Shown: in pieces, positions 45,739 through 55,011 of the stretch
Layout of the letters: the number at the start of each line of letters is the position of its first letter
Position numbering within the stretch: the stretch's first letter is position 1
Program-made: the position numbers and the translations under genes
Assembly: GCF_020329505.1 (NCBI RefSeq)
Contig: NZ_JAGKJJ010000010.1
Coordinates: forward strand, 155,832 to 219,831
DNA from: Bradyrhizobium semiaridum
GTDB lineage: Bacteria > Pseudomonadota > Alphaproteobacteria > Rhizobiales > Xanthobacteraceae
Length of the DNA stretch: 64,000 nt
Reading direction: 5' to 3'
Notes under the pieces: generated by a model
Seen by the model: only the letters and a program-made list of their open reading frames with translations
Told to the model about the DNA's origin: nothing
The model's database searches: none

Positions 45739-47148
45739 ATGAATATTTCGGCGGGCATGCAGCAGGCGCGCGCCCATCTCACCGAGTCGGGCAGGCTCGC
45801 AGCCTTCGCCCTCGGTCTGCGCCTGGAAGATGTGCCCGCGGACGTGCTGGTGCTGGCCAAGGAGCACCTTCTCGATGCTTTCGGCATCGCGCTGGCGTCG
45901 ACGGGCTTCGATTTCGGCAAGGCAATTCTCGCGGGCGCGAGGGAATTGGGGGAGGGAGCAGGTGCCACGGCAATTGGAAGCGGGGTCCGATTGCCGGCGC
46001 CGTCGGCTGCGCTGGTCAACGGCGTGCTGGCGCATGGTCTCGACTTCGACGACACCCACATCGGGGCGATCTATCACGCGACCGCGCCGGCCCTTGCGGC
46101 GGTGCTGGCCGCCGGCGAAGCCAATGACGCGAGCGGGGAGGCGGTGCTGCTGGCCCTTGTCAGCGCACTCGAAATCGGCTGCCGCCTTGCCACCGTGGGC
46201 GCCGGAGCGTTTCACGATCGCTCGTTCCATCCGACGTCGCTCTGCGGCACCTTTGCTGCGGCGGTCGCCGCCGGACGGTTGTCCGGCCTCGACCATCAGC
46301 ACCTGGTCTGGGCGCTCGGGCTCTGCGGAAGCCAGGCCGCCGGAATTCTCGAACAGGGCGGCTCCTGGCTGAAGAGGCTGCATCCGGGGTGGGCGGCCCA
46401 CAGCGCGCTCGCGGCGGTCGCAATGGCCAAGGCGGGATTTACCGGACCAGCAACAGTGTTTGAGGGGGCGCGGGGCTTCTATTATTCGCATATCGACCGG
46501 ATCCCGACAGGGAGCGAACTTCCGTCCCATGCGCTCGGCGCCGTCTGGCAGTCGCGGGGCATTGCGTTGAAACCCTATCCCTGCTGTCATTTCATTCACG
46601 CCTTCGTCGATGCGGCGCTCGAGCTCAGGGGCCGTTTCGCACTGGATGACGTCGAACGGATCGAATGCCCGCTGACGCCGCAACTTCACAAGATGGTCGC
46701 CGAACCGCGCGCCAGGTGCATCTATCCGTCCAATCCCTATGAAGCGCTCTTCAGCGTCCAGTATGTGGTCGCTCTGGCGCTGGTGCGTGGCCGCGTCGAC
46801 CTTGCCGCGTTTCACGACGATCCGCTGGACGCGCCGGACATAACCGTCATTGCCGAGAAAACCTGGTGCGTCGACGATCCCGAAAGTGACTATCCGGGCC
46901 ATTTCCCGGGTGAAGTCATCGTCTATCTGAAAGACGGACGCAAGTTCGGCTGTCGAAAGCCGAGCAGTCTCGGAACGATCGACGTCCCGCTGTCGCGTGA
47001 AGCGCTTCTAGCGAAATTCGCGAAAAACGCGACGCGCGTGATCTCGGGCGCGGCCGCCGACCGGATCGCGGAGTTCGTACTCGATATCGAGAAGCGCTCC
47101 TCGATCAGAGAACTGCTCGCCATCGGTCGGGTAGGGCACGAGTCTTGA
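45739..47148 (+). CDS. MmgE/PrpD family protein
   Basis: 469 aa. The family includes 2-methylcitrate dehydratase and itaconate/aconitate-type enzymes. Visible landmarks are LLDAFGIALASTGFDF, LVNGVLAHGLDFDDTHIGAI, EIGCRLATVGAGAFHDRSFH, GLCGSQAAGILEQGGSWLKR, LHPGWAAHSALAAVAMAKAG and KPYPCCHFIHAFVDAALEL. The reaction cannot be told from sequence; a (de)hydratase of a di- or tricarboxylic acid fits. The amidohydrolase follows 124 bases later and may share transcription. Confidence 0.92.
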   Translation: MNISAGMQQARAHLTESGRLAAFALGLRLEDVPADVLVLAKEHLLDAFGIALASTGFDFGKAILAGARELGEGAGATAIGSGVRLPAPSAALVNGVLAHGLDFDDTHIGAIYHATAPALAAVLAAGEANDASGEAVLLALVSALEIGCRLATVGAGAFHDRSFHPTSLCGTFAAAVAAGRLSGLDHQHLVWALGLCGSQAAGILEQGGSWLKRLHPGWAAHSALAAVAMAKAGFTGPATVFEGARGFYYSHIDRIPTGSELPSHALGAVWQSRGIALKPYPCCHFIHAFVDAALELRGRFALDDVERIECPLTPQLHKMVAEPRARCIYPSNPYEALFSVQYVVALALVRGRVDLAAFHDDPLDAPDITVIAEKTWCVDDPESDYPGHFPGEVIVYLKDGRKFGCRKPSSLGTIDVPLSREALLAKFAKNATRVISGAAADRIAEFVLDIEKRSSIRELLAIGRVGHES

Positions 47149-47272
47149 TTGATGAATGACACGACGACGGTGCTGCGTACTAGGCCGCGGCACCAAAATT
47201 CATGTGGTTCGCACGCCTGGTTGGAATCCATCGCGGGCGCTTCGGCGATCGTCTGGCTTGAAGGGATGAATA

Positions 47273-48358
47273 ATGGCTGCCTCGGTATTCGCGAATGATC
47301 AATCCAGCCGCCCGACGGTGTTCGGACGAATCTTTCCGCCGGACAACGACTGGCTTGCGCGCGCGCCGAAAGAGGACACCCTGCTGCCCGACCTGCCGAT
47401 CATCGACACCCATCATCATCTTTGGGATCTCCCGAATTTCCGGTATCTGTTTGAAGAGTTCCTCGCGGATGCCATGACCGGGCACAAGCTGATCGGTACG
47501 GTATTTGCGGACTGCTTCGCCATGTATCGCGCCGACGGCCCCGTCCATATGCGTCCCGTCGGTGAGACGGAATTTGCCCTCGGCGTAGCCGCCATGAGCG
47601 CAAGCGGATGCTACGGGCCTGCGCGCGTCGCAGCCGGAATGTTCGGGGCAGCAGATCTGAATCTTGGATCTGCCATCGAAGAGGTGCTGCAGGCTCACAT
47701 CGCAGCCGGCAATGGGCGATTCAAGGGTATCCGCTTCGCCACGACCTGGGACGCGAGCGAGGACGTCATCAGCAGCAATCCCGGCACCCGGGCGCATATG
47801 CTGCTCGAGCCGAAGATCCGGCAGGCGCTGCGAAAGCTCGCCGATCTGAAGCTGTCATATGACGCCTGGGTCTACTTCACTCAACTCGATGAACTGGCGA
47901 ACACGGCTAGCGCGTTGCCGGATCTGCTGATCATCATGGATCACTGCGGCGGCCCTCTCGGCTACGGACCTTACGCGCGCAACAAGGAGGAGAATTTTGC
48001 GCGATGGCGTGCCGGGATCCGGGAGGTGGCGCGACATCCGAACGTTTTCTGCAAGCTTGGCGGCGTGCTCGGGCGCGGTGCAGCCTTTGACTACATCCAT
48101 GCAGAGCGTCCGCCGACGTCGGAGCACCTGGCGGCGCTATGGCGTCCGTGGTTTGAAACCTGCATCGAGGCGTTCGGCGCTGAGCGCTGCATGTTCGAGA
48201 GCAACTTTCCGGTCGATAAGATGGGTGTCAGCTACGCCACCTTGTGGAACACCTTCAAGCGGATCTGTGCCGGGGCATCCGACACGGAGCTCAAGTGGCT
48301 CTTCGCAGGCACCGCGCGCCGTGCCTACCGGCTCGAGTCCGAATTTCCAGCGATTTGA
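47273..48358 (+). CDS. Amidohydrolase-2 family metal hydrolase
   Basis: 361 aa TIM-barrel protein. The metal-binding motif IIDTHHHLWDLPNFRYL is at residues 43-60. Later blocks are GNGRFKGIRFATTWDASED, LLIIMDHCGGPLGYGPYARN, NVFCKLGGVLGRGAAF and AERCMFESNFPVDKMGVSYA. The family includes decarboxylases and lactone hydrolases of aromatic ring-cleavage pathways (2-pyrone-4,6-dicarboxylate hydrolase type). With the PrpD protein it would process a ring-opened acid. Substrate not determined. Confidence 0.92.
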   Translation: MAASVFANDQSSRPTVFGRIFPPDNDWLARAPKEDTLLPDLPIIDTHHHLWDLPNFRYLFEEFLADAMTGHKLIGTVFADCFAMYRADGPVHMRPVGETEFALGVAAMSASGCYGPARVAAGMFGAADLNLGSAIEEVLQAHIAAGNGRFKGIRFATTWDASEDVISSNPGTRAHMLLEPKIRQALRKLADLKLSYDAWVYFTQLDELANTASALPDLLIIMDHCGGPLGYGPYARNKEENFARWRAGIREVARHPNVFCKLGGVLGRGAAFDYIHAERPPTSEHLAALWRPWFETCIEAFGAERCMFESNFPVDKMGVSYATLWNTFKRICAGASDTELKWLFAGTARRAYRLESEFPAI

Positions 48359-48449
48359 GCGGGTGATTGACGCGAAAGCCGACCGCCGGCGCGCGATGCC
48401 CGTTTTCCGGCAATCGGCATTATGGGGACAAAAGCCGGCGCTTGCCTCG

Positions 48450-48467
48450 GAATACTAAACAGTATAA
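48450..48467. promoter_or_regulatory. TetR-type operator, site E
   Basis: GAATACT-AAAC-AGTATAA: the core ATACT-N4-AGTAT is perfect, outer bases differ at three positions. 60 bp before the SDR gene. Another AGTAT and a GGTAT lie within 30 bases. Confidence 0.55.
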
Positions 48468-48526
48468 ATTAGTATCAATAGGTATGATGTGTGGCGGATT
48501 ACGTCGCCCTGCTGGGAGGAGACAAG

Positions 48527-49354
48527 ATGGAAGCCGATCAGGCCTTTCAGGATCGTCCACGTGACTGGATGCAGCATTCGCGCCTGGTCGGGCTCGTTGC
48601 GCTCGTTGTCGGAGCGGGGAGCGGTATCGGCGAGGAATCGGCGCGTGTCATCGCGGCCAACGGCGGCAAGGTCGTCGTCGCCGACATTCGCGGGGACGCG
48701 GCGAACGACGTCGCCGCGGCGATCGTTGCCGCGGGAGGAGACGCAACATCCGTGTCGATGGATGTCGCCAATCAGGCAGACATCGACGCCGCGGTCGCAA
48801 GGGCCATCGAGGCCTACGGCCGGCTCGACATCGTGGTCAACGCCGCTGCGGTGGTGAAAGGCGGCCCGATCGAGACCTGTGATCTCGCCGACTGGACGCT
48901 TTCTTTCCGCGTCAACGTCGAGGGTGCGATCATGCTGGCGCGGACGTGCCTGCCGCATTTGCGCGGGAGCCCGCATGCCTCGATCGTCCAGATTGCCTCA
49001 TTGTCCGGGATGGGCGCTTATCCAAATGGCGGCGCCTACGGCACGACCAAGGCGGCCTTGATCGCGCTGACCAAGACGATGGCGATGGAGTGGGTCAAGG
49101 ACGGCGTTCGCGTGAACATCGTCAGCCCCGGCACCGTCGAAACGCCCTTAATGCGCGCGGTGTTGACCCCCGAGGTCGTCGAGCAGCGCGCGGCGCGCAT
49201 CCCGATGGGGCGGCTGGGGCGGCCGTCCGAGCTCGCAGACACCATCGTCTTTCTGGCCTCGCCGATGGCCTCCTTCATCACCGGACAGAACCTCAATTGC
49301 GACGGCGGGCTTTCCCAGGCGCTGATGGTGCAGAAGTTCAATCCGGATTTGTGA
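48527..49354 (+). CDS. Short-chain dehydrogenase/reductase 1
   Basis: 275 aa SDR. Cofactor motif VVGAGSGIGEESARVIAAN (Gly-rich), ADIRGDAAN (Asp at the strand end favours NAD), and catalytic Ser and Tyr/Lys in QIASLSGMGAY and YGTTKAAL. The C-terminus ends FITGQNLNCDGGLS. GGGAGGAG precedes the ATG by about five bases. It likely oxidises a hydroxyacyl intermediate or alcohol. First gene of the SDR-LivK-lyase unit. Confidence 0.94.
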   Translation: MEADQAFQDRPRDWMQHSRLVGLVALVVGAGSGIGEESARVIAANGGKVVVADIRGDAANDVAAAIVAAGGDATSVSMDVANQADIDAAVARAIEAYGRLDIVVNAAAVVKGGPIETCDLADWTLSFRVNVEGAIMLARTCLPHLRGSPHASIVQIASLSGMGAYPNGGAYGTTKAALIALTKTMAMEWVKDGVRVNIVSPGTVETPLMRAVLTPEVVEQRAARIPMGRLGRPSELADTIVFLASPMASFITGQNLNCDGGLSQALMVQKFNPDL

Positions 49355-49439
49355 CGCTTTCCGGCAGAAGGAGAGACCAAGCCAGCGCGGCATCTGTCGC
49401 CACGCCGGCTAACTTTGTGCGACGACTATTGGGGGAAAC

Positions 49440-50639
49440 ATGCGCATAATTGTTAGATTTTTCGCAGCCGTGGGCGTTTCTTTGCTGGCGCATCAAGCTG
49501 CGGCTGAGGAGCCGCCGCTGAAAATCGGCGTGCTCGAGGACATGTCGGGCGTTTATGCCGACGCGACGGGAATGGGCTCTGTCGTTTCCGCGCAGTTGGC
49601 CGCTGAAGATTTTGGTGCCGTGCTCGGCCGCAAGGTGGAAATCGTCTACGCCGACACGGTGAGCAAGCCAGACACCGCTGTGGCAATCGCCAAGCGCTGG
49701 ATCGACCTCGACGGCGTCGAGATGGTCACGGGGACCGGAAGCTCCGCGGTCGGGCTTGCGGCGCGAACCGTCCTCAGCGCGCGGGGGAAGATCGACATCG
49801 TGACCACCGGCGGGTCGAGCGATCTGACCGGAAAGGCCTGCTCGCCGACCTCGTTCCACTGGGTCTTCGATACCTACGCGCTCGCAAAGACGATCGGCGC
49901 TGCGACGGTGAAGTCGGGCGCCGATACCTTCTTCACCATTGCAACCGACAACGCTTTCGGCACGGCGATGACGCGCGACGGCATTCAGTTCGGTATTGCG
50001 GCCGGCGGAAAGTCGCTCGGCGAGGTTCGCGTGCCGATCAACACGGCCGACTACAGTTCCTTCATCCTGCGGGCGCAATCGACCCACGCGAAGGCCATTC
50101 TGCTCGGGCTCGCCGGCCAGGACATCGTCAATTTCATCAAGCAGGCGGACGAATTCAATGTGGTCGGCGGGGGACAGAAGCTAGCCTCGTTCGTCACCTA
50201 CGCGACCGATGTCCACGCGCTCGGCCTGAAGGTCACCCAGGGCTTGCTGTTGTCCGAAGCCTTCTATTGGGACCTGAACGACGAGACGCGCGCTTTTGCA
50301 AAACGATATTTCGAGCGCCAGAAGCGGATGCCGAACAGCATCCAGGCCGGCGCCTACAGTGCGGTGAAGCATTATCTCACGGCGGTGAAGGCCGCCGGAA
50401 CTGCGGATGGCAAGGTCGTCGCGGCCAAGATGCGCGAGCTGCCGGTCAACGACTTCATGACCGCAAATGGAAAGGTTCGGGAGGATGGCCGGCTGCTGCG
50501 CGATTTCTATCTCTTCCAGGTGAAATCGCCGGCGGAATCGACCGGTGAGTGGGACATGCTGAAGGTCGTTCAGAAGCTGACCGGCGAGGAGGCGTTCCGG
50601 CCGCTGGCCGACAGCGCTTGTCCGCTTGTCAGGAAATGA
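49440..50639 (+). CDS. LivK-type ABC substrate-binding protein 2
   Basis: 399 aa. Signal peptide (FFAAVGVSLLAHQAAA then EEPP). Mature part KIGVLEDMSGVYADATGMGS, AIAKRWIDLDGVEMVTGTGS, SDLTGKACSPTSFHWVF, then QAGAYSAVKHYLTAVK and DSACPLVRK at the end. It is clearly a paralogue of the protein at 56983-58200 (same blocks throughout). No permease or ATPase is present. It is 12 bases upstream of the lyase gene and so co-transcribed with it. Confidence 0.92.
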   Translation: MRIIVRFFAAVGVSLLAHQAAAEEPPLKIGVLEDMSGVYADATGMGSVVSAQLAAEDFGAVLGRKVEIVYADTVSKPDTAVAIAKRWIDLDGVEMVTGTGSSAVGLAARTVLSARGKIDIVTTGGSSDLTGKACSPTSFHWVFDTYALAKTIGAATVKSGADTFFTIATDNAFGTAMTRDGIQFGIAAGGKSLGEVRVPINTADYSSFILRAQSTHAKAILLGLAGQDIVNFIKQADEFNVVGGGQKLASFVTYATDVHALGLKVTQGLLLSEAFYWDLNDETRAFAKRYFERQKRMPNSIQAGAYSAVKHYLTAVKAAGTADGKVVAAKMRELPVNDFMTANGKVREDGRLLRDFYLFQVKSPAESTGEWDMLKVVQKLTGEEAFRPLADSACPLVRK

Positions 50640-50651
50640 GGACGCCGATCC

Positions 50652-51551
50652 ATGTCGAGACATGCCCGGTTCAGGCAACTCATCGATCAAGGGTTTACGA
50701 CGGTCGGATGCTATGACGTGCTCACGGCGCGCATGACCGAAAACGCCGGTTATCCGGCGGTGTATCTCGGTGGATTTGCCTACGAGCTCTCCGGTATCGG
50801 CGCCCCCGACATGGGCCTCATGAGCCTGCCGGAGCTCTCGCACACGATATCGCGGATCGCCTCGGTCACGACGGTTCCGATCTTCTGCGACATCGACACC
50901 GGATTCGGTGGTCCGAACAATATCTGGCGGACCGTGCAGGATCTGGAGCGCGCGGGGGCCTCGGGCGTCCAGATCGAGGATCAGGTGTTCCCAAAACTTT
51001 GCCCGGTGCTTCCGGGCAAGTCGCTCGTTTCGGTCGAGGAGGGTGCCGCGCGCATCAGGACCGCCGCCGCGGCGCGTGCAAGCAAGGACTTCGTCAATAT
51101 CGCGCGGACCGATGCGGACATCGTGTCCGTCGACGAGTTGATCGCGCGGTCGAACGCCTATCTTGCGGCGGGCGCCGACGTCGTGCTGCCGATGATGCTG
51201 GTCTACGACGGCAAGCCGCATACCGAGGCGGATCCGTCCGTTATTCTCGATCAATATCGCCGGCTCGTCCGCGAGATCCGCGGGCCGGTCATGTGCCTCG
51301 ATTCCGTTCCCGGCTCCTCGCTGCAAGACATGCAGAAGCTCGGCTGCAAGATCGTGCTCTCGCCGACCTCGGCGATCCAAGCCGCATTTGATGCCGTGGG
51401 ACGATTGCTTCGGGTTTCGCGCGAAACCGGCCGCCCCGAGGCCTACTTCCACGAGCGGGGAGCCTCGCTCGATCGGCTCGAAATCATGCAGGCCGTTGGC
51501 GTCGAGAGCTACGTTGCGCGCGACACCGCCTTCAAGGCGTCGCCGACATAG
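50652..51551 (+). CDS. Isocitrate lyase/PEP mutase superfamily enzyme
   Basis: 299 aa TIM-barrel lyase. CYDVLTARMTENAGYPAVYL, FCDIDTGFGGPNNIWRTVQD (metal-binding Asp), GASGVQIEDQVFPKLCPVLP with a Cys at the catalytic loop position, then NIARTDADIV and EAYFHERGASLDRLEIM. The loop PKLCP differs from the KKCGH of isocitrate lyase, closer to methylisocitrate lyase or carboxyphosphonoenolpyruvate mutase types. It probably cleaves a 2-hydroxy-tricarboxylate-like intermediate. Last gene of this unit, convergent with the CoA-transferase gene. Confidence 0.9.
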   Translation: MSRHARFRQLIDQGFTTVGCYDVLTARMTENAGYPAVYLGGFAYELSGIGAPDMGLMSLPELSHTISRIASVTTVPIFCDIDTGFGGPNNIWRTVQDLERAGASGVQIEDQVFPKLCPVLPGKSLVSVEEGAARIRTAAAARASKDFVNIARTDADIVSVDELIARSNAYLAAGADVVLPMMLVYDGKPHTEADPSVILDQYRRLVREIRGPVMCLDSVPGSSLQDMQKLGCKIVLSPTSAIQAAFDAVGRLLRVSRETGRPEAYFHERGASLDRLEIMQAVGVESYVARDTAFKASPT

Positions 51552-51571
51552 CAGGGCCTTTGCTCCGATCG

Positions 51572-52708
51572 CTACCTGAGCGCGCCGCGGCCGCGCATGC
51601 CATCGATCTCGTCGGGTGAGTAGCCGAACTCGGCGAGGATCTCGCCGCCATTGGCGCCGGCCGCCAGCGGCGGACGGACCTGCGGCGCCGGCGTGCGTTC
51701 GAAACGCGGCGCAGGCGCAGCCTGCAGCACGCCCCCGCTGCCGCGAAAGACGGTGCCGCGGTCCATCAGATGAGGATGGTGTTCGGACTCGGCGATTGTC
51801 AGCACCGGCGACACGCAGGCGTCGGAGCCGTCGAAGACATCGGCCCATTCATCCCGGGTTCGCGTCTTGAAGGCCGCCGCGAAGCGTTCGGTCTGTTCGC
51901 GCCACGTGCTGCGATCGTTCTGCGCCTCCGCCGGCTGCTCCGGCAGTCCAAGCTTCGCGCAGAGCTCGGCGTAGAATTGCGGCTCGATCGGCCCGACCGC
52001 CATCGCCTTGCCGTCCGCGGTCTCGTAGCAGCGATAGAATGGCGCGCCGCCGTCGAGCAGGTTCGCCTCGCGCTGTTCGGACCAGTCGTGCCGGGCGTGA
52101 AACATGTAGAACACCGACATCATGGCCGCGACGCCGTCCACCATCGCGGCATCGACGACTTGTCCGCGCCCGGAACTCTGCCGCTCCACCAGCGCGGCGA
52201 GAATGCCGAAGATCAGGAACATGGTGCCGCCGCCATAGTCGCCGACGAAGTTGAGCGGGGGCACCGGAGGGTCGCCGCGCCGTCCGATCGAGTTCAGGCT
52301 GCCTGATAGCGAGATGTAGTTGAGGTCGTGGCCGGCCATCGACGCCCAGGGGCCGTCCTGTCCCCAGCCGGTCATGCGCGCGTAGACCAGGAGTGGATTG
52401 GCGGCGCACATCTCGGTGGGGCCAAGGCCCAGCCGCTCCATCACGCCGGGACGAAAGCCCTCGATCACGACATCCGCGCGCGCGATCAGGCGTTTGCAGG
52501 CCTCGCGCCCTTCGGCCTGCTTCAGGTCGAGCGCGATCGAGCGTTTGTTGCGGCGATTGATATCGGTGGGGTCGGCCTTGCCTGGCGCGCGATCGACGCA
52601 GATCACCTCGGCGCCGAGGTCGGCGAGCAACTGCCCGGCTAGCGGCGCCGGACCGAGGCCGGCCATCTCGACGATACGAATGCCCGCGAGGGGGCCGGCG
52701 CTTGCCAT
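51572..52708 (-). CDS. CaiB/BaiF-type family III CoA-transferase (or racemase)
   Basis: 378 aa. AGIRIVEMAGLGPAPLAGQL, LGAEVICVDRAPGKADPTDI, NKRSIALDLKQAEGREACKR, then VVIEGFRPGVMERLGLGPTE and GHDLNYISLSGSLNSIGR. The Asp of GHDLNYI is the family's catalytic Asp position. Such enzymes move CoA between acids or epimerise 2-methylacyl-CoA; the GHDLNY variant and short loops fit alpha-methylacyl-CoA racemase somewhat better. Start 52708 (MASAGPLAG) has GGAAG upstream. Confidence 0.92.
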   Translation of the reverse strand: MASAGPLAGIRIVEMAGLGPAPLAGQLLADLGAEVICVDRAPGKADPTDINRRNKRSIALDLKQAEGREACKRLIARADVVIEGFRPGVMERLGLGPTEMCAANPLLVYARMTGWGQDGPWASMAGHDLNYISLSGSLNSIGRRGDPPVPPLNFVGDYGGGTMFLIFGILAALVERQSSGRGQVVDAAMVDGVAAMMSVFYMFHARHDWSEQREANLLDGGAPFYRCYETADGKAMAVGPIEPQFYAELCAKLGLPEQPAEAQNDRSTWREQTERFAAAFKTRTRDEWADVFDGSDACVSPVLTIAESEHHPHLMDRGTVFRGSGGVLQAAPAPRFERTPAPQVRPPLAAGANGGEILAEFGYSPDEIDGMRGRGALR

Positions 52709-52752
52709 GATGCTTCCTTTCCGAGATCGATGGGTATGCCGGGTTGGCGCGG

Positions 52753-53808
52753 TCACGGCAGCCCGCAGACCGGGCGATCGGCGTCGATGCGCCAGACCAG
52801 ATCGCCGCGCCTGACCAGGCGGTTCACATGCGCCATGGTTTCGGTGAAGGCGAAGCTCATCTCATGCGGGGTGAGACTGCGGGCGTGGAACAGCGCGGGA
52901 ACGAGCTCGTCGACCGACTTCGGTCCTTCGCGGCAAGCCTCGATGGCCCGTCGGCAACGTTCCTCGTGATGCTGGAGGATTTCCGCGCAGCGCTGGTGCA
53001 GGCCGTAGAACGGCCGCCGGTGGCCCGGCAGAACGAGGACATCATCCGGGATTTCCGAGGTGAGGCCGCGCAGCGTGCGCATGTAGTGGCCGAGCGGATC
53101 GCCGGTCGGTTCCTCCGCCCACACGCTGATGTTGGGCGTGATCTTCTCCAGCACCTGATCGGCGGCGAGCAGCAGGAATTCCTCGGGGCAGTAGAGCAGC
53201 ACCTGCTCGGGGGCGTGGCCATCGGCGCTCAGCACGCGGAAGCGGCGGCGGCCGATGTTCAGCGTGTCGCCCATCAGCAGCCGGTAGAACGTCTCGGGCA
53301 GCGGAGCCACCTCATGCAGATAGTCGAGGCCGTGGGTCGCGACGATCGATGCCGTCTCCGCCGTCATGCCGTAGCGCAGGTAGAATGACCGGTTCTGCTC
53401 GGAAGCGGTCGAGTGCGGGTCGAGCGAGAGCATCTTGCTCGCGGCATAGGAGGAATAGCTCGTCAGCAGCGGGACGTTGAAGCGCGCGCAAAGCCAGCCG
53501 GCCAGTCCGATGTGATCGGGATGGTAGTGCGAGACGATGATGCGGGTGATGCGCGTGCCCGCGAGCGGACCGGCAAACAACCGGTCCCAGACGGCTTGCG
53601 CCTCCGCCGTGCGGATGCCGGTGTCGAAAACGGCCCAGCCGCCGTCATCTTCCAAGAGATAGATGTTCACGTGATCGAGGCGGTAGGGCAGCGGCACCCG
53701 CAGCCAGCGCAGGCCGGGCGCCACCTCGAATACCTCGCCATAGGCGGGCGGCGTTTCGAACGGGAATGTCAGCGCGCGCGGCCGGTCGGGACGTGTGTGC
53801 ATTGTCAT
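52753..53808 (-). CDS. MBL-fold metallo-hydrolase
   Basis: 351 aa. The metal motif is in IIVSHYHPDHIGLAGWL (HxHxDH) with further ligands in DGHAPEQVLLY and LPGHRRPFYG. A C-terminal BLACT-type helical part follows (SVDELVPALFHARSLTPHEM, ETMAHVNRLVRRGD). Probably a thioesterase-like or lactone hydrolase acting on a CoA ester. GAGGAG precedes the ATG. Third gene of the dehydrogenase operon. Confidence 0.9.
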   Translation of the reverse strand: MTMHTRPDRPRALTFPFETPPAYGEVFEVAPGLRWLRVPLPYRLDHVNIYLLEDDGGWAVFDTGIRTAEAQAVWDRLFAGPLAGTRITRIIVSHYHPDHIGLAGWLCARFNVPLLTSYSSYAASKMLSLDPHSTASEQNRSFYLRYGMTAETASIVATHGLDYLHEVAPLPETFYRLLMGDTLNIGRRRFRVLSADGHAPEQVLLYCPEEFLLLAADQVLEKITPNISVWAEEPTGDPLGHYMRTLRGLTSEIPDDVLVLPGHRRPFYGLHQRCAEILQHHEERCRRAIEACREGPKSVDELVPALFHARSLTPHEMSFAFTETMAHVNRLVRRGDLVWRIDADRPVCGLP

Positions 53809-53862
53809 GATTGCTCCTCATTCCCTTGACCGTCGTTTTGGTCCGCGGCTCTTCCCAACCGG

Positions 53863-55011
53863 TCAGCGCAGGCCGAGGCCGCGCGCGATGATGCCGCGGA
53901 GGATTTCGCGCGTGCCGCCGCGTAGCGAGAACGATGGCGCTGCAAGCACGATGTAGTGCAAGGTCCGCATCAGCTCCTGTGTGTGCTCCGCATCGGGCTC
54001 GATCTCGACCAGGCTCCGCACCACGTCGGGCATCTCCTGCTCGACCAGTGCGCCGAGATCCTTGACGATGGCGGCCTCGAGCGCCGGATTCGCGCCGTTC
54101 TGCAGCAACCATGCAACGCCGCGCGACAGTTGGCGCAGCACGACGAAATGCGCGATCAGCCGGCCGACGGCCACCGTCGCATGCTCCGACGGATAGCGCT
54201 GGAGCACGCGGATCAGTTCGGCGAACAGGACGAAGGAAGAGAGGAAGCGCTCTGGGCCCGACCGCTCATAGGCGAGTTCGCTGGTCACCTGGTGCCAACC
54301 GTTGCCCTCCTCGCCGATCAGCGCCGAGGCTGGCACGAGGACATCCTCGAACACGACCTCGTTGAAATGTTTGGCGCCTGAGAGATCGGCGATCGGCCGG
54401 ATCGTGATTCCCGGCAGCGTCAGGTCGACCAGCAATTGGCTGGTTCCCTTGTGGCGGTCGCCGGGGCCGCCGCTGGTCCGGCAGAACAGCAGCATGTATT
54501 GCGCGCGATGGCCGTAGGTGGTCCACAGCTTGGTGCCGTTGACGCGGAATCCGCCGTCGACCGGCTCGGCGCGGGTGCGGACCGCGGCAAGATCGGAGCC
54601 GGAATCCGGCTCGCTCATGCCGATGCAGCAATAGAGCTCGCCGGCGGCGATCTTCGGCAGCACGCTGCGGCGCTGCTCCTCGGTGCCGAAGCGCAGTAGC
54701 AGCGGCCCGCTTTGCCGGTCCGCGATCCAGTGTGCCGCGACGGGAGCGCCGGCCGCCAGCATCTCCTCGAGCACGACGTAGCGTTCGAGGCTGCTCCTTT
54801 CATGGCCGCCATACTGCTTGGGCCAGGTCATGCCGATCCAGCCGCGTTCGCCCATCCGGCGCGAAAAATCGGCGTCGAAGCCGCTCCAGGAGGCGGCCCG
54901 CACATGGGCCGGCACGCTGCGCAGCTCCTCGGCAAGGAAGGCGCGCACCTCGCCCCGCAGCTTCTCGGCTTCCGGCAGCAGCGGTGCGTTGGGGAAGGTG
55001 AAGTAGGTCAT
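53863..55011 (-). CDS. Acyl-CoA dehydrogenase, catalytic-type subunit
   Basis: 382 aa. N-terminal domain GERGWIGMTWPKQYGGHERS. The FAD/substrate region is CCIGMSEPDSGSDLAAVRTR, then FRVNGTKLWTTYGHRAQYML. The C-terminal motif FSLRGGTREILRGIIARGLG carries the GGT-E-I-R ending. Start 55011 overlaps the stop of the upstream dehydrogenase (ATGA), so the two are translated together and probably form a heteromeric enzyme. Confidence 0.94.
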   Translation of the reverse strand: MTYFTFPNAPLLPEAEKLRGEVRAFLAEELRSVPAHVRAASWSGFDADFSRRMGERGWIGMTWPKQYGGHERSSLERYVVLEEMLAAGAPVAAHWIADRQSGPLLLRFGTEEQRRSVLPKIAAGELYCCIGMSEPDSGSDLAAVRTRAEPVDGGFRVNGTKLWTTYGHRAQYMLLFCRTSGGPGDRHKGTSQLLVDLTLPGITIRPIADLSGAKHFNEVVFEDVLVPASALIGEEGNGWHQVTSELAYERSGPERFLSSFVLFAELIRVLQRYPSEHATVAVGRLIAHFVVLRQLSRGVAWLLQNGANPALEAAIVKDLGALVEQEMPDVVRSLVEIEPDAEHTQELMRTLHYIVLAAPSFSLRGGTREILRGIIARGLGLR

